A stretch of DNA of 64,000 nt from Chloracidobacterium sp. Its GTDB lineage: Bacteria; Acidobacteriota; Blastocatellia; Pyrinomonadales; Pyrinomonadaceae. This document shows positions 44,485 to 53,037 of this stretch, in pieces (positions within the stretch are counted from its first letter, which is position 1; every line of letters starts with the position of its first letter). The notes below the pieces were generated by a model. It had not been told where the DNA came from. It was given only the letters and a program-made list of their open reading frames with translations, and did not search any database. Both the position numbers and the translations under genes were made by a program. The DNA is taken from the NCBI GenBank assembly GCA_016711345.1, contig JADJTD010000001.1:248001-312000 (forward strand), written 5' to 3'.

Positions 44485-45053
44485 GTGAAGACAAAAGTAA
44501 AAAGTTAAAAGGCAAAGCTGAGACTAGGATTGGTAGTCTCTCGCCGATCCTCTTACTTTGCCTTTTTACTTTTTACTCTTTACTTTTAACGCCTTCGGTT
44601 TCGGCACAGGATGACGAACCCGCGCCGCCGCCGCTGAAGGTAATTACAAAAGAAGATCGAAAGCGCCTCGACAGTATGATCGATCTCAAGGACCGCACTA
44701 AAATGGCCGTCGATATGATGCGTTCGCGGATCGATGCTGCCGAAAAGCGGAATACGGCAAATGATTTTGACGGCATTTTTCGCGAGTTGGGTTATTTTCG
44801 AGGGCTTTTAGAATACTCGCTTGCGTTTTTGGAGAAACAGGACTTGGGCGAAAACAGGTCGCTCGACAATTACAAGCGGCTGGAGTTGAGCCTTCGAGCG
44901 GTTCTGCCTCGGATTGAGACGATCCGCCGCGAACTTCCCTTACGATACGAAGGATATGTCCGCGACCTCATGACCTACATCCGCGAAGCCCGAAACAAGG
45001 CGATCGAACCGCTGTTTGACGACACAGTTTTGCCGGAGGAAAGAAGAAAGTGA
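44481..45053 (+). CDS. Unknown exported helical protein, 190 aa
   Basis: Starts with ATGA overlapping the previous stop. The signal peptide is split between a Lys-rich stretch (residues 5-12, KSKKLKGK) and a hydrophobic core (residues 26-36, LCLFTFYSLLL), ending SVSAQ at about 43. The mature part is helical with many Arg and Glu and no known motif (DRTKMAVDMMRSRIDAAEKR, LRAVLPRIETIRREL). Both signal-peptide parts are encoded by the two arms of a heptamer-repeat palindrome. Function unknown; the operon context suggests a partner of the TPR protein. Confidence 0.8.
   Translation: MSEDKSKKLKGKAETRIGSLSPILLLCLFTFYSLLLTPSVSAQDDEPAPPPLKVITKEDRKRLDSMIDLKDRTKMAVDMMRSRIDAAEKRNTANDFDGIFRELGYFRGLLEYSLAFLEKQDLGENRSLDNYKRLELSLRAVLPRIETIRRELPLRYEGYVRDLMTYIREARNKAIEPLFDDTVLPEERRK
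44493..44587. repeat. Heptamer-repeat palindrome encoding a signal peptide
   Basis: Left arm 44493-44517 (AAAAGTA, AAAAGTT, AAAAGGC units); right arm 44556-44587 (CTTTGCC, TTTTTAC, TTTTTAC, TCTTTAC units). The first 25 nt pair with two mismatches. The apex holds a GAGACTA/TAGTCTC inner palindrome. Confidence 0.9.
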
Positions 45054-45152
45054 ACAGTGAACATCGAAAAGTGAACAGTTATTTAACTATTGCGAAGCGC
45101 GGCATCCGCATTCTTCTTTACTGTTCGCTGTTCGCTGTTAGTTGTTCACTTT
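45050..45152. repeat. Heptamer-repeat palindrome encoding a second signal peptide
   Basis: Left arm 45050-45079 (units GTGAACA, GTGAACA, TCGAAAA, GTGAACA); right arm 45120-45149 (TGTTCGC, TGTTCGC, TGTTAGT, TGTTCAC). 24 of 30 positions pair. Confidence 0.88.
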
Positions 45153-45649
45153 CGGCCCATGCTCAAAGCCGCGACTACTTGACCGACGAAGAGATCGAAC
45201 TGATCCGCGACGGCCAGCAGATCGACCTGCGCATCGATATCCTCACAAAGGCAATCGACCGCCGCTTTGCTGTGCTAAAGATAGACGTTGGCGGAGCGAA
45301 GATATCGTCCAAGGAATCGGACAAATGGGGCAAAGCTCCTGAAGGCACACGTATCGAATTACTCGCCGACATCAAGAATATCCTGCAAAAAGCGATAGAC
45401 GACATCGACAATCTCTCATCGCGGCCCGATTCAATGGTCATCGACCCGGACGCAAAAGATAAAAAGCCCAAAGGCTTCTCCGACCTTTTCCCCAAAGCCG
45501 TCCGCAAACTAGCCGCTGCCGCCGAACGCTACAAAGCCCCGCTCAACGCCGCACTCGAAACCACCAAAGACGAACGCGAAAAAGGCATCCTAATGGATTC
45601 AATAGAAATGTGCACCGACATCATCGCCTCAGTTTCTAAGCTGAAGTAA
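45050..45649 (+). CDS. Unknown exported helical protein, 199 aa
   Basis: Starts at GTG 45050, overlapping the previous stop (GTGA); GGAGGA lies 9 nt upstream. Signal peptide about 18-39 (ILLYCSLFAVSCSLSAHAQ). The mature part is charged and helical (DEEIELIRDGQQIDLRIDIL, then KAIDRRFAVLKIDVGG) with no known domain. It seems related in style to the preceding 190-aa protein, and both look like structural partners. N-terminal residues 1-10 and the hydrophobic core are encoded by the arms of another palindrome. Confidence 0.8.
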   Translation: MNSEHRKVNSYLTIAKRGIRILLYCSLFAVSCSLSAHAQSRDYLTDEEIELIRDGQQIDLRIDILTKAIDRRFAVLKIDVGGAKISSKESDKWGKAPEGTRIELLADIKNILQKAIDDIDNLSSRPDSMVIDPDAKDKKPKGFSDLFPKAVRKLAAAAERYKAPLNAALETTKDEREKGILMDSIEMCTDIIASVSKLK

Positions 45650-45680
45650 GGATCAAATACGTCCAAACGCCCTGAATCTA

Positions 45681-46066
45681 CCAATGTGCGCCGCGCATTT
45701 GCCAATATGCGCCGCGCATTTGCCGATATGCGCCGTGAATTTGCCGATGTGCGCCGTGAATTTGCCGATGTGCGCCGTGAATTTGCCAATATGCGCCGCT
45801 CATTTGCCGATGTGCGCCGTGAATTTGCTGATAAGCAATTTGCTTTTGCCAATAAGCAACTTGCTTTTCTCGAGAAGTAGCTTGCTTTTGCAATTAAGCA
45901 ACCTGCTTTTGTCGAGAAATAGCTTGCTTTTGCCAATAAGCAACTTGCTTTTGTCGAGAAGTAGCTTGCTTTTGCCGACATGTACCGTGATTTTGGCTAC
46001 AAGCGCCTCGTTTTTGCCAATAAGGACGCCGAATTTGCGGTTCGTGCGACAGTTCAGCGTCTCCAA
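45681..46066. repeat. 21-bp minisatellite with drifting units
   Basis: About nine clear units (TGCGCCGTGAATTTGCCGAT type) up to 45874, then further units changed to GCAACTTGCTTTTGCCAATA, fading near 46066. In the plus frame from GTG 45686 it reads as heptapeptides (MRREFAD, VRREFAN), and this frame follows in phase after the stop of the 199-aa gene. Frames on both strands stay open. I see no ribosome site, so no gene is called. Confidence 0.88.
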
Positions 46067-46148
46067 AATGCGAAAGGAGGGATTATTTTACTTGGATCAC
46101 GGTAAATTACTTTTTTGACAGGGTTGTTAAGCTAGTAACAACCGCAAC

Positions 46149-46679
46149 TTATAATATCCGAGGGTTTTTGTTCGATTTATTTCCTAATTTGAGACAATAT
46201 TGCCCAGCTTTCGTCTGATCGTTATCGTGCAATTGTTTACCTTGGTGGGTCGGCTTACCACCAAAAATATCGAACTCAGCTTCCCAACGCTCAACAATTG
46301 AATAAGTCTTGGTTTGTCGCTTAATTTTTGCCGGAGGGTGAAGAGTGCAACACGAGGACGTACTGTTCGATACAACGCGCCAAACTCCTTTCTTATCCGG
46401 TTCAATAAAAATTTCTTCGATGGTTGAATCGCCTTCGCGGCTATAGGAGCTTGTCTTAATGTATCCCAGACGTTTTTCGCTGAAATGCGTCCATATGAAG
46501 TCGCGAAGCTTGGCACGGAACTCTGTGAGTTCGGCGGGCCTGTATCCAAAACCGAACTCTATATGAACTCCGTTGTCATACTGTGTAATATCTCTTTTGG
46601 GTTTTTGTCCAAAAACTGCTGTTGCCATTGCAAGGGTTAGCACAACCACAAGAAACACCTGTTTACATAAGATATTCAT
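46149..46679 (-). CDS. Unknown exported protein, 176 aa
   Basis: Signal peptide about 6-25 (VFLVVVLTLAMATAVFGQ). The mature part is mixed alpha/beta with three Cys (SSCC at about 108-111 and one near 164), which may form a disulfide. No family recognised. It is divergent from gcvT and has no partner. The 78-nt gap to gcvT must hold both promoters. Confidence 0.65.
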   Translation of the reverse strand: MNILCKQVFLVVVLTLAMATAVFGQKPKRDITQYDNGVHIEFGFGYRPAELTEFRAKLRDFIWTHFSEKRLGYIKTSSYSREGDSTIEEIFIEPDKKGVWRVVSNSTSSCCTLHPPAKIKRQTKTYSIVERWEAEFDIFGGKPTHQGKQLHDNDQTKAGQYCLKLGNKSNKNPRIL

Positions 46680-46757
46680 TTTGAATTAGGCCCCATTAAC
46701 TGCAATATACACTTTCTAACTTGCCCGCTCAATACCTCTAAACTACACTTCTCTTTT

Positions 46758-47876
46758 ATGTCAGAAACTTCATTAAAGAAAACTCCGCTCAATGCGGAGC
46801 ATCGGGAACTTGGCGGGCGGATGGTTGATTTTGGCGGGTGGGATATGCCTGTCCAGTATCCGGCGGGCGTTATCGAAGAGCATATGCGTTGCCGCACTCG
46901 CGCGGGGCTTTTCGACGTATCGCACATGGGCGAGATCTGGGTCGAAGGCCCAGACGCGATCCCCTTTGTAAATCGCCTTACGACCAACGACGTTACAAAG
47001 CTCGTTGACGGGCAGGCGCATTATTCCGCGTTGACAAATGTCGGCGGCGGCGTGGTTGACGATCTCCTTGTGTATCGCTTCGGTCCGGAAAAACTTTTAC
47101 TGGTAGTAAACGCCGGAACGACTGACAAGGACTGGGATTGGATAAAGTCGCACCATTCCGAGCATGACGATCTGGGAATGCGAAACGCTTCGGCGGAATA
47201 TTGCCAGATCGCTGTCCAAGGTCCGAACGCTGTCGGTATTCTCCAAAAACTTACCGAAACCGACCTTTCCGCGATCGGCTATTATCACTTTACCGAAGGC
47301 AGCGTTCACGGCGTCGAGTCAATCATTTCACGCACAGGCTACACAGGCGAGGACGGTTTTGAAGTTTACGCCGCACCGCAATTCGCCGAGCAGCTTTGGA
47401 ACAAATTGTTAGAAACAGGCAATTACGGTTCGGATGGAGGAATACTTCCCTGCGGCCTCGCCGCGCGAAACACTTTGCGGCTCGAATCCGCAATGTCGCT
47501 TTACGGCCACGAACTCGGCGACGACATCACGCCGCTCGAAGCCAACCTCGGCTGGATCACGAAACTGCAAAAGGGCGAGTTCATCGGCTCAGCCGCTTTG
47601 ACAAGACAAAAGGAAACCGGCCTGACTCGCAAAATAGCGGGTTTTGAAATGATCGAGCCGGGCATTGCCCGCGACGGCTATGATGTTTACATCGGCGAAG
47701 AAAAAGTCGGTCAGGTCACAAGCGGTTCGCCTGCTCCGTTCCTCAAAAAGAACATCGGCCTTACATTTTTGCCTCCTCAATTTGCAAATATTGGACAAGA
47801 AATTAAAATTGATGTTAGAGGTAAGCATTTAAGAGCACGGGTCGTGCCTACTCCCTTTTACAAACGGCAGAAATAG
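46758..47876 (+). CDS. gcvT: Glycine cleavage system T protein (aminomethyltransferase)
   Basis: 372 aa, normal length. N-terminal signature LGGRMVDFGGWDMPVQY and the GLFDVSHMGE motif (about 46-55); TGYTGEDGFE lies at about 196-205 and the C-terminal AAPFYKRQK end is typical. It moves the methylene group from the lipoyl-bound aminomethyl to tetrahydrofolate, releasing ammonia. gcvH follows after 41 nt and the two P-protein subunits are 2-5 kb downstream. Confidence 0.96.
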   Translation: MSETSLKKTPLNAEHRELGGRMVDFGGWDMPVQYPAGVIEEHMRCRTRAGLFDVSHMGEIWVEGPDAIPFVNRLTTNDVTKLVDGQAHYSALTNVGGGVVDDLLVYRFGPEKLLLVVNAGTTDKDWDWIKSHHSEHDDLGMRNASAEYCQIAVQGPNAVGILQKLTETDLSAIGYYHFTEGSVHGVESIISRTGYTGEDGFEVYAAPQFAEQLWNKLLETGNYGSDGGILPCGLAARNTLRLESAMSLYGHELGDDITPLEANLGWITKLQKGEFIGSAALTRQKETGLTRKIAGFEMIEPGIARDGYDVYIGEEKVGQVTSGSPAPFLKKNIGLTFLPPQFANIGQEIKIDVRGKHLRARVVPTPFYKRQK

Positions 47877-47917
47877 CGATAATTTAGGAGATCGCAAGGG
47901 TAGTATTCTATAAAATT

Positions 47918-48307
47918 ATGTCCAATATTCCGGAAAATTTACGTTACAGCAAAGACCACGAATGGGTCGAAGTTGACGGTGACACCGTTTCGGTCGGCAT
48001 CACCGATTATGCACAGCATGCGCTGGGCGATGTTGTTTACATCGATATGCCGCGAGTCGGAGATAAGTTCACGACGCACGAGGCATTCGGCTCGGTCGAA
48101 TCGGTCAAAGCCGTGTCCGAGATCTTTATGCCGGTCGCCGGCGAGGTTGTCGCAGTAAACGACGGCCTCAATGACGCTCCCGAAAACGTGAACAACGAAC
48201 CTTATACTTCCGGCTGGATGGTCAAGGTTAAAATGGACAACCCGCTCGAAGCCGACGCAATGTTGTCGTCAATTGAATACGAAGAGTACCTCGCCGCTAG
48301 TGCTTGA
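47918..48307 (+). CDS. gcvH: Glycine cleavage system H protein
   Basis: 129 aa. Lipoyl domain with the modified Lys64 in ESVKAVS and the family opening LRYSKDHEWVEVDGD. It shuttles the aminomethyl group between the P, T and L proteins. A strong terminator lies 54 nt past the stop, so gcvT-gcvH form a separate transcript from gcvPA-gcvPB. Confidence 0.97.
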   Translation: MSNIPENLRYSKDHEWVEVDGDTVSVGITDYAQHALGDVVYIDMPRVGDKFTTHEAFGSVESVKAVSEIFMPVAGEVVAVNDGLNDAPENVNNEPYTSGWMVKVKMDNPLEADAMLSSIEYEEYLAASA

Positions 48308-48360
48308 TAAATGGAAAAGGTGTAACCTTTCGCAACTATGTTTCGCTTTTATTATTCAAA

Positions 48361-48390
48361 AGGTTCGGAGAACATCTCCGGGCCTTTTTT
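48361..48390 (+). terminator. Intrinsic terminator after gcvH
   Basis: 10-bp stem (48361-48370 with 48376-48385, two G-T pairs) with loop AACAT, followed by six T. Confidence 0.85.
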
Positions 48391-48423
48391 CGTTTTGTAT
48401 TTCTACTAAGGAGTAAAGGGATC

Positions 48424-49755
48424 ATGAAAATATTTATAAGACCGATATTTTTTGCAATTATTGTAGGGCTAGGATCGACAGCGGCGTTCGCTCAAAATTA
48501 TAAGATCAAACAAACCACCTCAATGAGCGGCCATAATATGGAATCGACCGTCTATGTAAAAGGCTCGCGAAAGCGGACAGAGAACGGCGGAATGATGGGC
48601 ATGACAAATGACGTTGCGACGATCGAGCAATGCGATCTAAAACGCACCGTTCAAGTCAACGACAAGAAGAAGCTTTATTATGTAGACTCCACAGCCGTGA
48701 GCGAACCAAGCGCCGCTCCCGTCGGAAAAACACCGGTTACAGCAGGAAAAGCGACAAAAGGCGGCACTGTAACTCACACATCGTCCATAACCGACACCGG
48801 CGAACGCAAACAGATGTTTGGTCTGATCGCTCGGCACATCAAAACCTCGATGACCGTGGTATCTTCACCCGACGCCTGTTCAAAGCAGGACATGAAGATC
48901 GAGACCGACGGCTGGTATGTCGATCTGCCGCTTTTTTCGTGTCCGTTCACGCCTGGACCGAGAAGCCCGATGGCACCCGAAAGTCCGCAACCGCGCGGCT
49001 GCGAGGATCGCATTATCACCAAGTCAACCGGAACCGGCAAACTCGGTTTTGCATTGCAGATGACGCAAACTATCAGCACCGGCGGCCGCGGTGAAGCGTT
49101 TACGACCTCCACGGAAACGATCGAATTTTCGAAGGCAACGCTCGACGATGCTCTTTTCAACGTTCCGACGAACTACACGCTGGCAAGTTCTTCGCAAGCT
49201 TTGTACGGCACACCAGACTATTCAGCGGTGATGAAAGGCGGAGGAAATGACGACGACGATCTGCCGAAAACTTCTTCATCGAACAACGATCCGTCTTCGG
49301 CCTACAAAAGCGCTGCTCCCGGACCAAAGAAAGCAGGCGTAAAACGCATCGGAGTATTGGCACCTTCAAATCGCACCAATGAGATCGTCTCGACAACAAA
49401 TTTACAAGCGTATTTGATACGACAATTAACTGTAGGCAACGTCGAGGCGGTCGCGGTAAATTCCGAGGCCGACGCAAAAGCCTTGAACTGCGATTATATT
49501 TTGACGAGCGATATCTCGAAGTTAAAACAATCGACAGCCAGCAAGATCGGCGGCCTGTTTGGCAAGGTAACGAATACAGATTCGTCTGCAAGTCGAAACT
49601 ATGAGTCACAGGTTGATTTCAAATTAATACTTCTCACAAGCAGCCAATCTGTTTTGCAGAGCAAAGCCGCCGCAAAAATTGTCGGCGACGCCGATATGGC
49701 AGCTCAAGGAGTCCTGGCGCAAGAAGCAACAGCGATTCTGGCAGTAGCAAAATAG
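48424..49755 (+). CDS. Unknown exported protein, 443 aa
   Basis: ATG 48424 has AAGGAG 11-16 nt upstream and starts a signal peptide (MKIFIRPIFFAIIVGLGSTA, ending AFAQ). A longer frame from 48304 would cross the gcvH terminator and lacks this logic. Residues about 24-270 form a beta-rich domain with many Met and Thr (TSMSGHNMESTVYVKGSRKR), resembling DUF4412-type exported proteins; a linker (DDDDLPKTSSSNND) leads to a C-terminal alpha/beta domain (KRIGVLAPSNRT, VEAVAVNSEADAKALNCDYI) like a lipoprotein curli-type or GNA1162 fold. Function unknown. Its terminator is at 49780-49812, so it is a single transcription unit inside the gcv region. Confidence 0.75.
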   Translation: MKIFIRPIFFAIIVGLGSTAAFAQNYKIKQTTSMSGHNMESTVYVKGSRKRTENGGMMGMTNDVATIEQCDLKRTVQVNDKKKLYYVDSTAVSEPSAAPVGKTPVTAGKATKGGTVTHTSSITDTGERKQMFGLIARHIKTSMTVVSSPDACSKQDMKIETDGWYVDLPLFSCPFTPGPRSPMAPESPQPRGCEDRIITKSTGTGKLGFALQMTQTISTGGRGEAFTTSTETIEFSKATLDDALFNVPTNYTLASSSQALYGTPDYSAVMKGGGNDDDDLPKTSSSNNDPSSAYKSAAPGPKKAGVKRIGVLAPSNRTNEIVSTTNLQAYLIRQLTVGNVEAVAVNSEADAKALNCDYILTSDISKLKQSTASKIGGLFGKVTNTDSSASRNYESQVDFKLILLTSSQSVLQSKAAAKIVGDADMAAQGVLAQEATAILAVAK

Positions 49756-49779
49756 CTGTGCGGTTGGAACCATACGGGG

Positions 49780-49812
49780 CGGCATCGGCATTACGTCCGA
49801 TGCCGTCTTTTT
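49780..49812 (+). terminator. Intrinsic terminator of the 443-aa exported protein gene
   Basis: 9-bp stem CGGCATCGG / CCGATGCCG with an 8-nt loop and a TCTTTTTT tail, 25 nt past the stop at 49755. Confidence 0.88.
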
Positions 49813-49864
49813 TCTTCCCAAATAGCTAAATCTCACACCCGTTTTCGAAATCGATTTGCTATTT

Positions 49865-49873
49865 TGCTATCAT
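49865..49873 (+). promoter_or_regulatory. Possible extended -10 promoter of gcvPA
   Basis: TGCTATCAT, about 32 nt before the ATG at 49905. No good -35. The placement just after a terminator supports an independent promoter. Confidence 0.35.
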
Positions 49874-49904
49874 CTTAGTTTCGCAGCTAGTTCGTTTTTA
49901 TTAG

Positions 49905-51245
49905 ATGAGATATATACCAAATTCCCCCGAAGAAAGAGCAGAAATGCTTGCCGTTGTTGGCCTTGATTCAGCCGACGAGTTATTTCGCTCGATACCAAAA
50001 GAGGTCCAGCTCGGACGCAAGCTCAACGTAACCGATCCACTTGCGGAGAGCGAAGTCATCGCCGCAATGGAAACGATGGCCGCGAAAAACACTGCCGCGA
50101 CAAAACCTTCGTTTCTCGGAGCGGGCGTGTATTCGCATTTCTCGCCCACCATCGTCGATCATCTGATACAGCGTTCGGAATTTTTTACGTCGTACACGCC
50201 TTATCAACCCGAGATCGCGCAGGGCACGTTGCAATACATATTCGAATTCCAAACGCTCGTCTGCCAACTGACGGGAATGGAAGTCGCGAACGCATCGATG
50301 TACGACGGCTCGACCGCAATGGCTGAGGCCTATCTGATGGCGCAGCGAGTGACACGGAGAAACAAGATCGTCGTTGCCACCAGCGTCCATCCCGAATATC
50401 GCGAAGTGGCTGCGACATACACCCAACACGGCGACGCAGAGATCGTCGAGGTCGCGTTTGACGAAACATCTGGCCGCATCGCCGACCTGTCGGTTCTCGA
50501 TGACCAAACCGCAGCGCTCGTCGTTCAGTCACCAAATTTCTTTGGCTGTGTCGAAGACCTAAAAGCATTGGCCGACGCTGCGCACGCCGTCGGCGCGTTG
50601 CTTGTCGTCGTCGTGACCGAAGCGATCTCATTTGGTTTGTTAAAATCTCCCGGCTCATGCGGAGCAGACATCGTCGTAGGCGAAGGTCAATCTTGGGGAA
50701 TTCCAATGGGCTTCGGCGGTCCGCACGTCGGGCTGTTTGCAACCCAGGAGAAATTTGTCCGCCAGATGCCTGGACGCCTTTGCGGAGTGGCTTACGACAA
50801 GAACGGAAATCGCGGTTTCGTACTAACTCTTTCGACCCGCGAACAGCACATCCGCCGCGAAAAAGCGACCTCAAACATCTGCACAAATCAGGGTTTGATC
50901 GCCCTCGCCGCAACCATCTACATGGAAACAATGGGCAAAAAAGGCCTGCAGGAAGTCGCGATGCAAAACGCTCAAAAAGCAGCCTATGCCGCAACACAGA
51001 TCGCCGCAATAGACGGTTATTCGCTTCCGTTCTCGGCGCCAAAATTTAATGAGTTTGTCATGCGTGGCCCGCGACCCGCGACTGAAATATTGGAAAAAAT
51101 GCGAACTGAAAACGGTGTAATTGGCGGTTTGGCATTGTCGAAATATTACGCCAGTCACGATAACGATTTTCTGGTCTGCGTTACGGAAACTAACACCCGT
51201 GACCAGATTGATAATTTCGTGTCGGCGCTTAATGAATCCACTTAG
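49905..51245 (+). CDS. gcvPA: Glycine dehydrogenase (decarboxylating) subunit 1
   Basis: 446 aa, typical of the N-terminal half of the P protein in organisms with split GcvP. MRYIPNSPEERAEML is the family opening; SHFSPTIVDHLIQRSEF and FTSYTPYQPEIAQGTLQ at about 85-115 are conserved, with the fold-type I aminotransferase-like body. With GcvPB it decarboxylates glycine and loads the aminomethyl group on the H protein. The catalytic Lys lies in GcvPB. A small membrane ORF separates it from gcvPB. Confidence 0.96.
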   Translation: MRYIPNSPEERAEMLAVVGLDSADELFRSIPKEVQLGRKLNVTDPLAESEVIAAMETMAAKNTAATKPSFLGAGVYSHFSPTIVDHLIQRSEFFTSYTPYQPEIAQGTLQYIFEFQTLVCQLTGMEVANASMYDGSTAMAEAYLMAQRVTRRNKIVVATSVHPEYREVAATYTQHGDAEIVEVAFDETSGRIADLSVLDDQTAALVVQSPNFFGCVEDLKALADAAHAVGALLVVVVTEAISFGLLKSPGSCGADIVVGEGQSWGIPMGFGGPHVGLFATQEKFVRQMPGRLCGVAYDKNGNRGFVLTLSTREQHIRREKATSNICTNQGLIALAATIYMETMGKKGLQEVAMQNAQKAAYAATQIAAIDGYSLPFSAPKFNEFVMRGPRPATEILEKMRTENGVIGGLALSKYYASHDNDFLVCVTETNTRDQIDNFVSALNEST

Positions 51246-51253
51246 GACTTCAT

Positions 51254-51508
51254 ATGGATCATGAGACGATCGACACGCTATTGCTACTTAGTTTAGTGCT
51301 TTTCGTTCTCCTTTTTCCAGTTTTGCTTGTGTGGACTGTTTATAAGGTCTTTAAGAAAAATGAAAGATCTGAGGAAATACCGAGCATATTAGATATAGGT
51401 AATGAATAATCTTTGGACCCCGATGAAATAACGATTTCTGTAGTGCCGGTTTTTATAATAATCGCAGTTATCGGCGGCGTTCTCCCGGTCAGGAACGGAA
51501 AGAAATAG
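51254..51508 (+). pseudogene. Small membrane ORF broken by an in-frame TAA
   Basis: ATG 51254 starts a 51-aa protein with one membrane helix (LLLLSLVLFVLLFPVLLVWT) ending at TAA 51407-51409. The same frame then continues for 32 codons to TAG 51506-51508 and encodes a second hydrophobic helix (VVPVFIIIAVIGGVLPV). The whole would be an 83-aa two-helix protein with one nonsense codon. Either the gene is decaying, or two small proteins are made (the second from TTG 51413), or the stop is read through. It lies between gcvPA and gcvPB with 8 and 5 nt spacers. Confidence 0.5.
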
Positions 51509-51513
51509 TTTTT

Positions 51514-53031
51514 ATGAGCATTAAGAAAGTCACACAACATCCCACGCAAAACGAGGCATTGATCTTCGAGCGTTCGCAGACGGGCCGCGTTGGTTATCGT
51601 TTGCCAAAGCTGGACGTTCCGGAAACTAACAATATTTTGCCCGCGGATTTACGTCGCGATGATGATCTAACGGGAGTTCCGGAGGTGTCTGAAGTTGATG
51701 TCGTGCGACATTTTACTCGTATCTCGACATGGAATTACTCGATCGATCTTGGAATGTATCCGCTCGGCTCTTGCACGATGAAATACAATTCGCGGCTCAA
51801 CGAAAAGGTCGCTCGTATCGGCGGTTTTGCAGGTTTGCATCCGCTTGCACCTGAAGAAGAAACGCAAGGAGCGTTGGAACTGATATATCATCTGCAAAAC
51901 GACCTTTGCGAGATCACCGGTTTGCCCGGAATTTCGCTGCAGCCTGCGGCCGGTGCTCAAGGCGAGATGACGGGCGTTATGCTCATACGCGCGTTTCTTG
52001 ATCAGCGTGACGGCGAGGCTTCAAAAGACCGCCGCGTTATGCTCATTCCCGAATCAGCTCACGGCACAAATCCGGCGTCTGCCGCGATGTCAGGATTTAC
52101 GGTCAAGACCATCCGGGCGACGGCGGACGGATTAACAGATATGGAGCATCTTCGCGAACTTTGTAACGAAGGCGGCGTCGCAGGCGTAATGTTTACAAAT
52201 CCAAATACTTGTGGCATTTTCGAGCGAAACATCCAAGAGATCTGCAACACGATCCACGCCGCCGGCGGCCTCGTTTACATGGACGGAGCGAACATGAACG
52301 CTCTTGTCGGCGTTGCGCGTCCCGGCGATATGGGCGTCGATGTGATCCATCTCAATCTGCACAAAACCTTCTCTACGCCTCACGGCGGCGGCGGTCCCGG
52401 CTGCGGTCCTTGCCTATGTTCGGCTGAACTTGCACCGTTTCTGCCAACACCGCGAATCGAAAAAAACGGCGATTCCTATAAGCTTAACTACGACTATCCC
52501 CACTCGATCGGCCGCGTCAAAGCTTTCTTTGGCAATTTTGGAATGATGGTTCGTGCACTTTCTTACATCTATACACACGGTGCCGAAGGCTTGAAGGAAG
52601 CTACCGAAGCTGCTGTGTTGAACGCAAGATATGTCTCGCACGAGCTTAAAGACACATACGACAAGCCCTTCGAATCCGACTGTATGCACGAGGCTATCTT
52701 TTCGCACAAAAACCAGTCGAAAAAGGGCGTTGTCACGCTCGACATCGCCAAACGGCTGATCGATTACGGCTTTCATCCGCCGACCGTTTACTTCCCTCTC
52801 GTTGTCGAAGGCGCGATGCTCATCGAGCCGACCGAATCAGTTGGCCGAGCAGATCTCGATGCTTTTATTGAAGCAATGAAAGACATCGATCAGGAAGCTC
52901 AAGAAAACCCGCAACTCGTCATCGACGCACCGCACACAACGCGGATCGGACGCCTCGACGAAGCGACCGCAGCCCGCAAACCCGTGCTACGTTGGCGGTT
53001 GGATATGGAAGCAACAGCAAAATCAGCCTAA
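51514..53031 (+). CDS. gcvPB: Glycine dehydrogenase (decarboxylating) subunit 2
   Basis: 505 aa. The PLP-binding Lys284 lies in HLNLHKTFSTPHGGGGPG, and MYPLGSCTMKYN (about 81-92) is a GcvPB hallmark. It is the catalytic subunit of the P protein. It is about 20 residues longer than many homologues, chiefly at the C-terminus. The ATG has only a weak Shine-Dalgarno (GGAAAG). The palindrome copy E follows the stop. Confidence 0.97.
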   Translation: MSIKKVTQHPTQNEALIFERSQTGRVGYRLPKLDVPETNNILPADLRRDDDLTGVPEVSEVDVVRHFTRISTWNYSIDLGMYPLGSCTMKYNSRLNEKVARIGGFAGLHPLAPEEETQGALELIYHLQNDLCEITGLPGISLQPAAGAQGEMTGVMLIRAFLDQRDGEASKDRRVMLIPESAHGTNPASAAMSGFTVKTIRATADGLTDMEHLRELCNEGGVAGVMFTNPNTCGIFERNIQEICNTIHAAGGLVYMDGANMNALVGVARPGDMGVDVIHLNLHKTFSTPHGGGGPGCGPCLCSAELAPFLPTPRIEKNGDSYKLNYDYPHSIGRVKAFFGNFGMMVRALSYIYTHGAEGLKEATEAAVLNARYVSHELKDTYDKPFESDCMHEAIFSHKNQSKKGVVTLDIAKRLIDYGFHPPTVYFPLVVEGAMLIEPTESVGRADLDAFIEAMKDIDQEAQENPQLVIDAPHTTRIGRLDEATAARKPVLRWRLDMEATAKSA

Positions 53032-53037
53032 CTATTA

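Noticed and set aside
45681..46066. CRISPR array
   Set aside because: The units are contiguous 21-mers with gradual drift and no unique spacers; no cas genes in the window.
45684..46118. 144-aa plus-strand and 150-aa minus-strand ORFs in the 21-bp minisatellite
   Set aside because: All frames are open because the period is a multiple of three; no start signals, so coding cannot be claimed.
48304..48423. N-terminal extension of the 443-aa exported protein from ATG 48304
   Set aside because: Crosses the gcvH terminator and precedes a clear signal peptide with its own AAGGAG.
50185..51042. 285-aa minus-strand ORF
   Set aside because: Lies wholly inside gcvPA on the opposite strand, Arg-rich and without family features.
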